Shown piece after piece: positions 51,925 to 53,388 of a stretch of 53,388 nt of DNA. Each line of letters starts with the position of its first letter. The stretch's first letter is position 1. Position numbers and translations under genes: made by a program. The notes under the pieces were generated by a model, which had not been told where the DNA came from, searched no databases, and saw only the letters and a program-made list of their open reading frames with translations. Source of the stretch: an uncultured Clostridia bacterium (GTDB lineage: Bacteria > Bacillota > Clostridia > Christensenellales > Borkfalkiaceae); the NCBI GenBank assembly GCA_947627955.1, contig CANQXZ010000003.1:1-53388 (forward strand). Reading direction: 5' to 3'.

Positions 51925-53388
51925 TCAAATATACTCCGCCGCTTTGTTTGTATACGTCGTTCCGAGCAAAGTTCCGTCCTCTTTGGTCACGCTGAAACGA
52001 ATAAGACCGCCACTTGTAGTGTTACATTTCACGGTAACTACTCCATAGCCATCGATCGTCACGTTGAAAGTAAACGTCTTTTTTTCGCTGTCGGTGACGG
52101 TAACGTCTTCGGCGGCTATCTCATAGGACACGCTGTCGAGGATCAGAGTGACTTTATCGGCTTCGAACTTTATCGAGAATACCGTCCAATCGTCCCCGTA
52201 ATATATATTGCCGATATATGAAGTCGGGAAAATGCTCTCCGCAACGGCTCGCGAAATGAACTTTATCTCGAATTCCGTGTTCCGCGAGATATAGAACGTG
52301 TAACTTCCGTCTTCGAATTCTTTCGTCACGTTGCTCACGCTGTTCATCCATACAATGTTCAGAACATAGTCCGCGTTCGGCGTTATGGTTATGGTGACCT
52401 GTTCGTACGCCGAATAGGTATTTCCGCCGTTTTTGGGCGGGGTTATATCGCACGTGCCGTATTCGCCGTCGGGATAGGTCACGGTTATCGTGTACGCCTC
52501 TGTGCCCGTAACGCGCCTGCACGTTATCTCGTCCGAGTAAGACGCGTCCGTCAAAAGGAACTGCTCTGCCGTAGCCTTGATTATATGCCACAGATCGCCG
52601 TTCTTTCTGAACGTGTAGCCGAACTTAGTATCGGCAGAATCCACGGGCAGAACGCTGTATTTCGTCCCGTCGAATGTAAACGCGCCGTCTTCGCCTATCT
52701 GCACGGTGTGCTCTCCGTTAGTGTAGTAGTAGCCCGCGAGCTCCGTAAAGAACGCCTCTTCGGGCGGGATAGCCTTTGTGTAAACCGAGGCGGAAGCCGC
52801 GTCCCCCGCAATGGTGAGCGTCAGCGTTTTCTCTTCCCCGTCGTATGCGAGGGTATACTGCGTGCCGCCCGCAACGAGCGTATAAGTCTTTGTCTGCGCG
52901 TCGTAGAATAAAACTATCGCCCTATCGCTGCCTATCGTCAGCCTGTCTGCGCCGATATTTATGGGGTAGTTTGCGGGACCCGCGTCCCAATCGCCCTGCA
53001 ACTCGTCGGGGAAATCAACGGAATAGTCCGTGCCCGACTTTATGCAGTACTCCGTCAAAGTCTCCGTGGGCGTAGACACGGTGAGCACGAGGATATACTT
53101 TTCTTCTCCCACCTCTTCGAGGTTGAGATAATAGTCGAATACGTCGCCGCCCTCAGCGACCGTGAAGGCGTAGCCGCCCGATTCTGCCGTGAGAGTATAG
53201 GACTTTTCGTTGAAAGTGAAGCTGTCCTCCCCTATCACGAGCTCGTCGGCTATCGTGCCCGAGCTCGCAACGGAAGTCCATGTGCCCACATACTTGTCGC
53301 GGCTGAACTGTTTGGCGAACTCAATTGTTATTTTCACGTTCGAGACGACTTCAAAGGTGTATTCGCCCTCTTGGAGGGTCACTTCCTC
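51925..53388 (-). CDS. Repetitive beta-rich secreted or surface protein, C-terminal part (5' end outside window)
   Basis: At least 487 codons, open to the right edge. Beta-rich modules of about 80-95 residues repeat: YVGTWTS...LVIGEDSFTF; LQGDW...LTIGSDRAIV; LAGYYYTNGEHTVQIGEDGAFTF; YIGNIYYGDD...IKFEADKVTL. Between the third and fourth is a different module (TITVTYPDGEYGTCDI to NTEFEIKF) resembling divergent InlB B-repeat/Flg_new_2 domains; the fragment EGEYTFEVVSNVKITIEF at the edge is the end of another copy. No LPXTG, S-layer or choline-binding motif is present at the C-terminus. Likely extracellular adhesin or glycan-binding protein by style; exact role unknown. Confidence 0.75.
   Translation of the reverse strand, partial: EEVTLQEGEYTFEVVSNVKITIEFAKQFSRDKYVGTWTSVASSGTIADELVIGEDSFTFNEKSYTLTAESGGYAFTVAEGGDVFDYYLNLEEVGEEKYILVLTVSTPTETLTEYCIKSGTDYSVDFPDELQGDWDAGPANYPINIGADRLTIGSDRAIVLFYDAQTKTYTLVAGGTQYTLAYDGEEKTLTLTIAGDAASASVYTKAIPPEEAFFTELAGYYYTNGEHTVQIGEDGAFTFDGTKYSVLPVDSADTKFGYTFRKNGDLWHIIKATAEQFLLTDASYSDEITCRRVTGTEAYTITVTYPDGEYGTCDITPPKNGGNTYSAYEQVTITITPNADYVLNIVWMNSVSNVTKEFEDGSYTFYISRNTEFEIKFISRAVAESIFPTSYIGNIYYGDDWTVFSIKFEADKVTLILDSVSYEIAAEDVTVTDSEKKTFTFNVTIDGYGVVTVKCNTTSGGLIRFSVTKEDGTLLGTTYTNKAAEYI

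Overview
Bacterial chromosome, about 60% G+C by eye, with most genes on the minus strand. Firmicutes/Clostridia-type content (str operon, class III NrdD/NrdG, Rex, DegV, DUF3343, heterodimeric ABC exporter under MarR, RND pump without an outer-membrane partner) suggests an uncultured gut clostridium, perhaps near Christensenellales/Borkfalkia-like lineages. That placement is inference. No tRNA, CRISPR array, IS element or phage gene was recognised.

Layout. 1-510 is the 5' part of a 23S rRNA (minus) with its own strong promoter and no 16S upstream. 990-3654 holds a TIM-barrel sugar isomerase, two small unknown genes and a class V aminotransferase, the last divergent from DUF3343 and nth (3711-4614). 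4698-9301 is the str operon rpsL-rpsG-fusA-tuf (minus), with an unusually structured 267-nt rpsL-rpsG gap and an extra promoter before tuf. 9607-15228 is a giant DUF4011/SF1-helicase/Vsr-like/DUF3320 protein. 15326-19266 is marR plus an ABC exporter pair; 19427-21132 a two-component system; 21243-22412 a GT4 glycosyltransferase (plus).

22482-36254 is one long minus-strand surface-polysaccharide operon from a TTGACA/TAAAAT promoter: initiating sugar-phosphate transferase, Alg14/Alg13-like split transferase, PF04488 transferase, Wzy, two GT2 enzymes, then rfbF, rfbG, Wzx, rfbH, a YerE-like TPP enzyme and an SDR. The last set reads as a pathway to a CDP-linked, branched-chain 3,6-dideoxysugar of the yersiniose type, which would be unusual in this kind of organism.

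36433-44340 holds an NSS transporter, a DegV protein, and the operon ROK kinase-rex-small membrane protein-RND pump, behind a large perfect palindrome. 44477-47632 is nrdD-nrdG-dut with two NrdR boxes that contain a promoter. The right end has an HNH protein, a membrane protein/ATP-grasp pair, glpK (apparently leaderless) and the C-terminal part of a repetitive secreted or surface protein cut by the window edge.

Start codons were moved from the longest ORF to the Shine-Dalgarno-supported codon where the sequence justified it; each case is noted.
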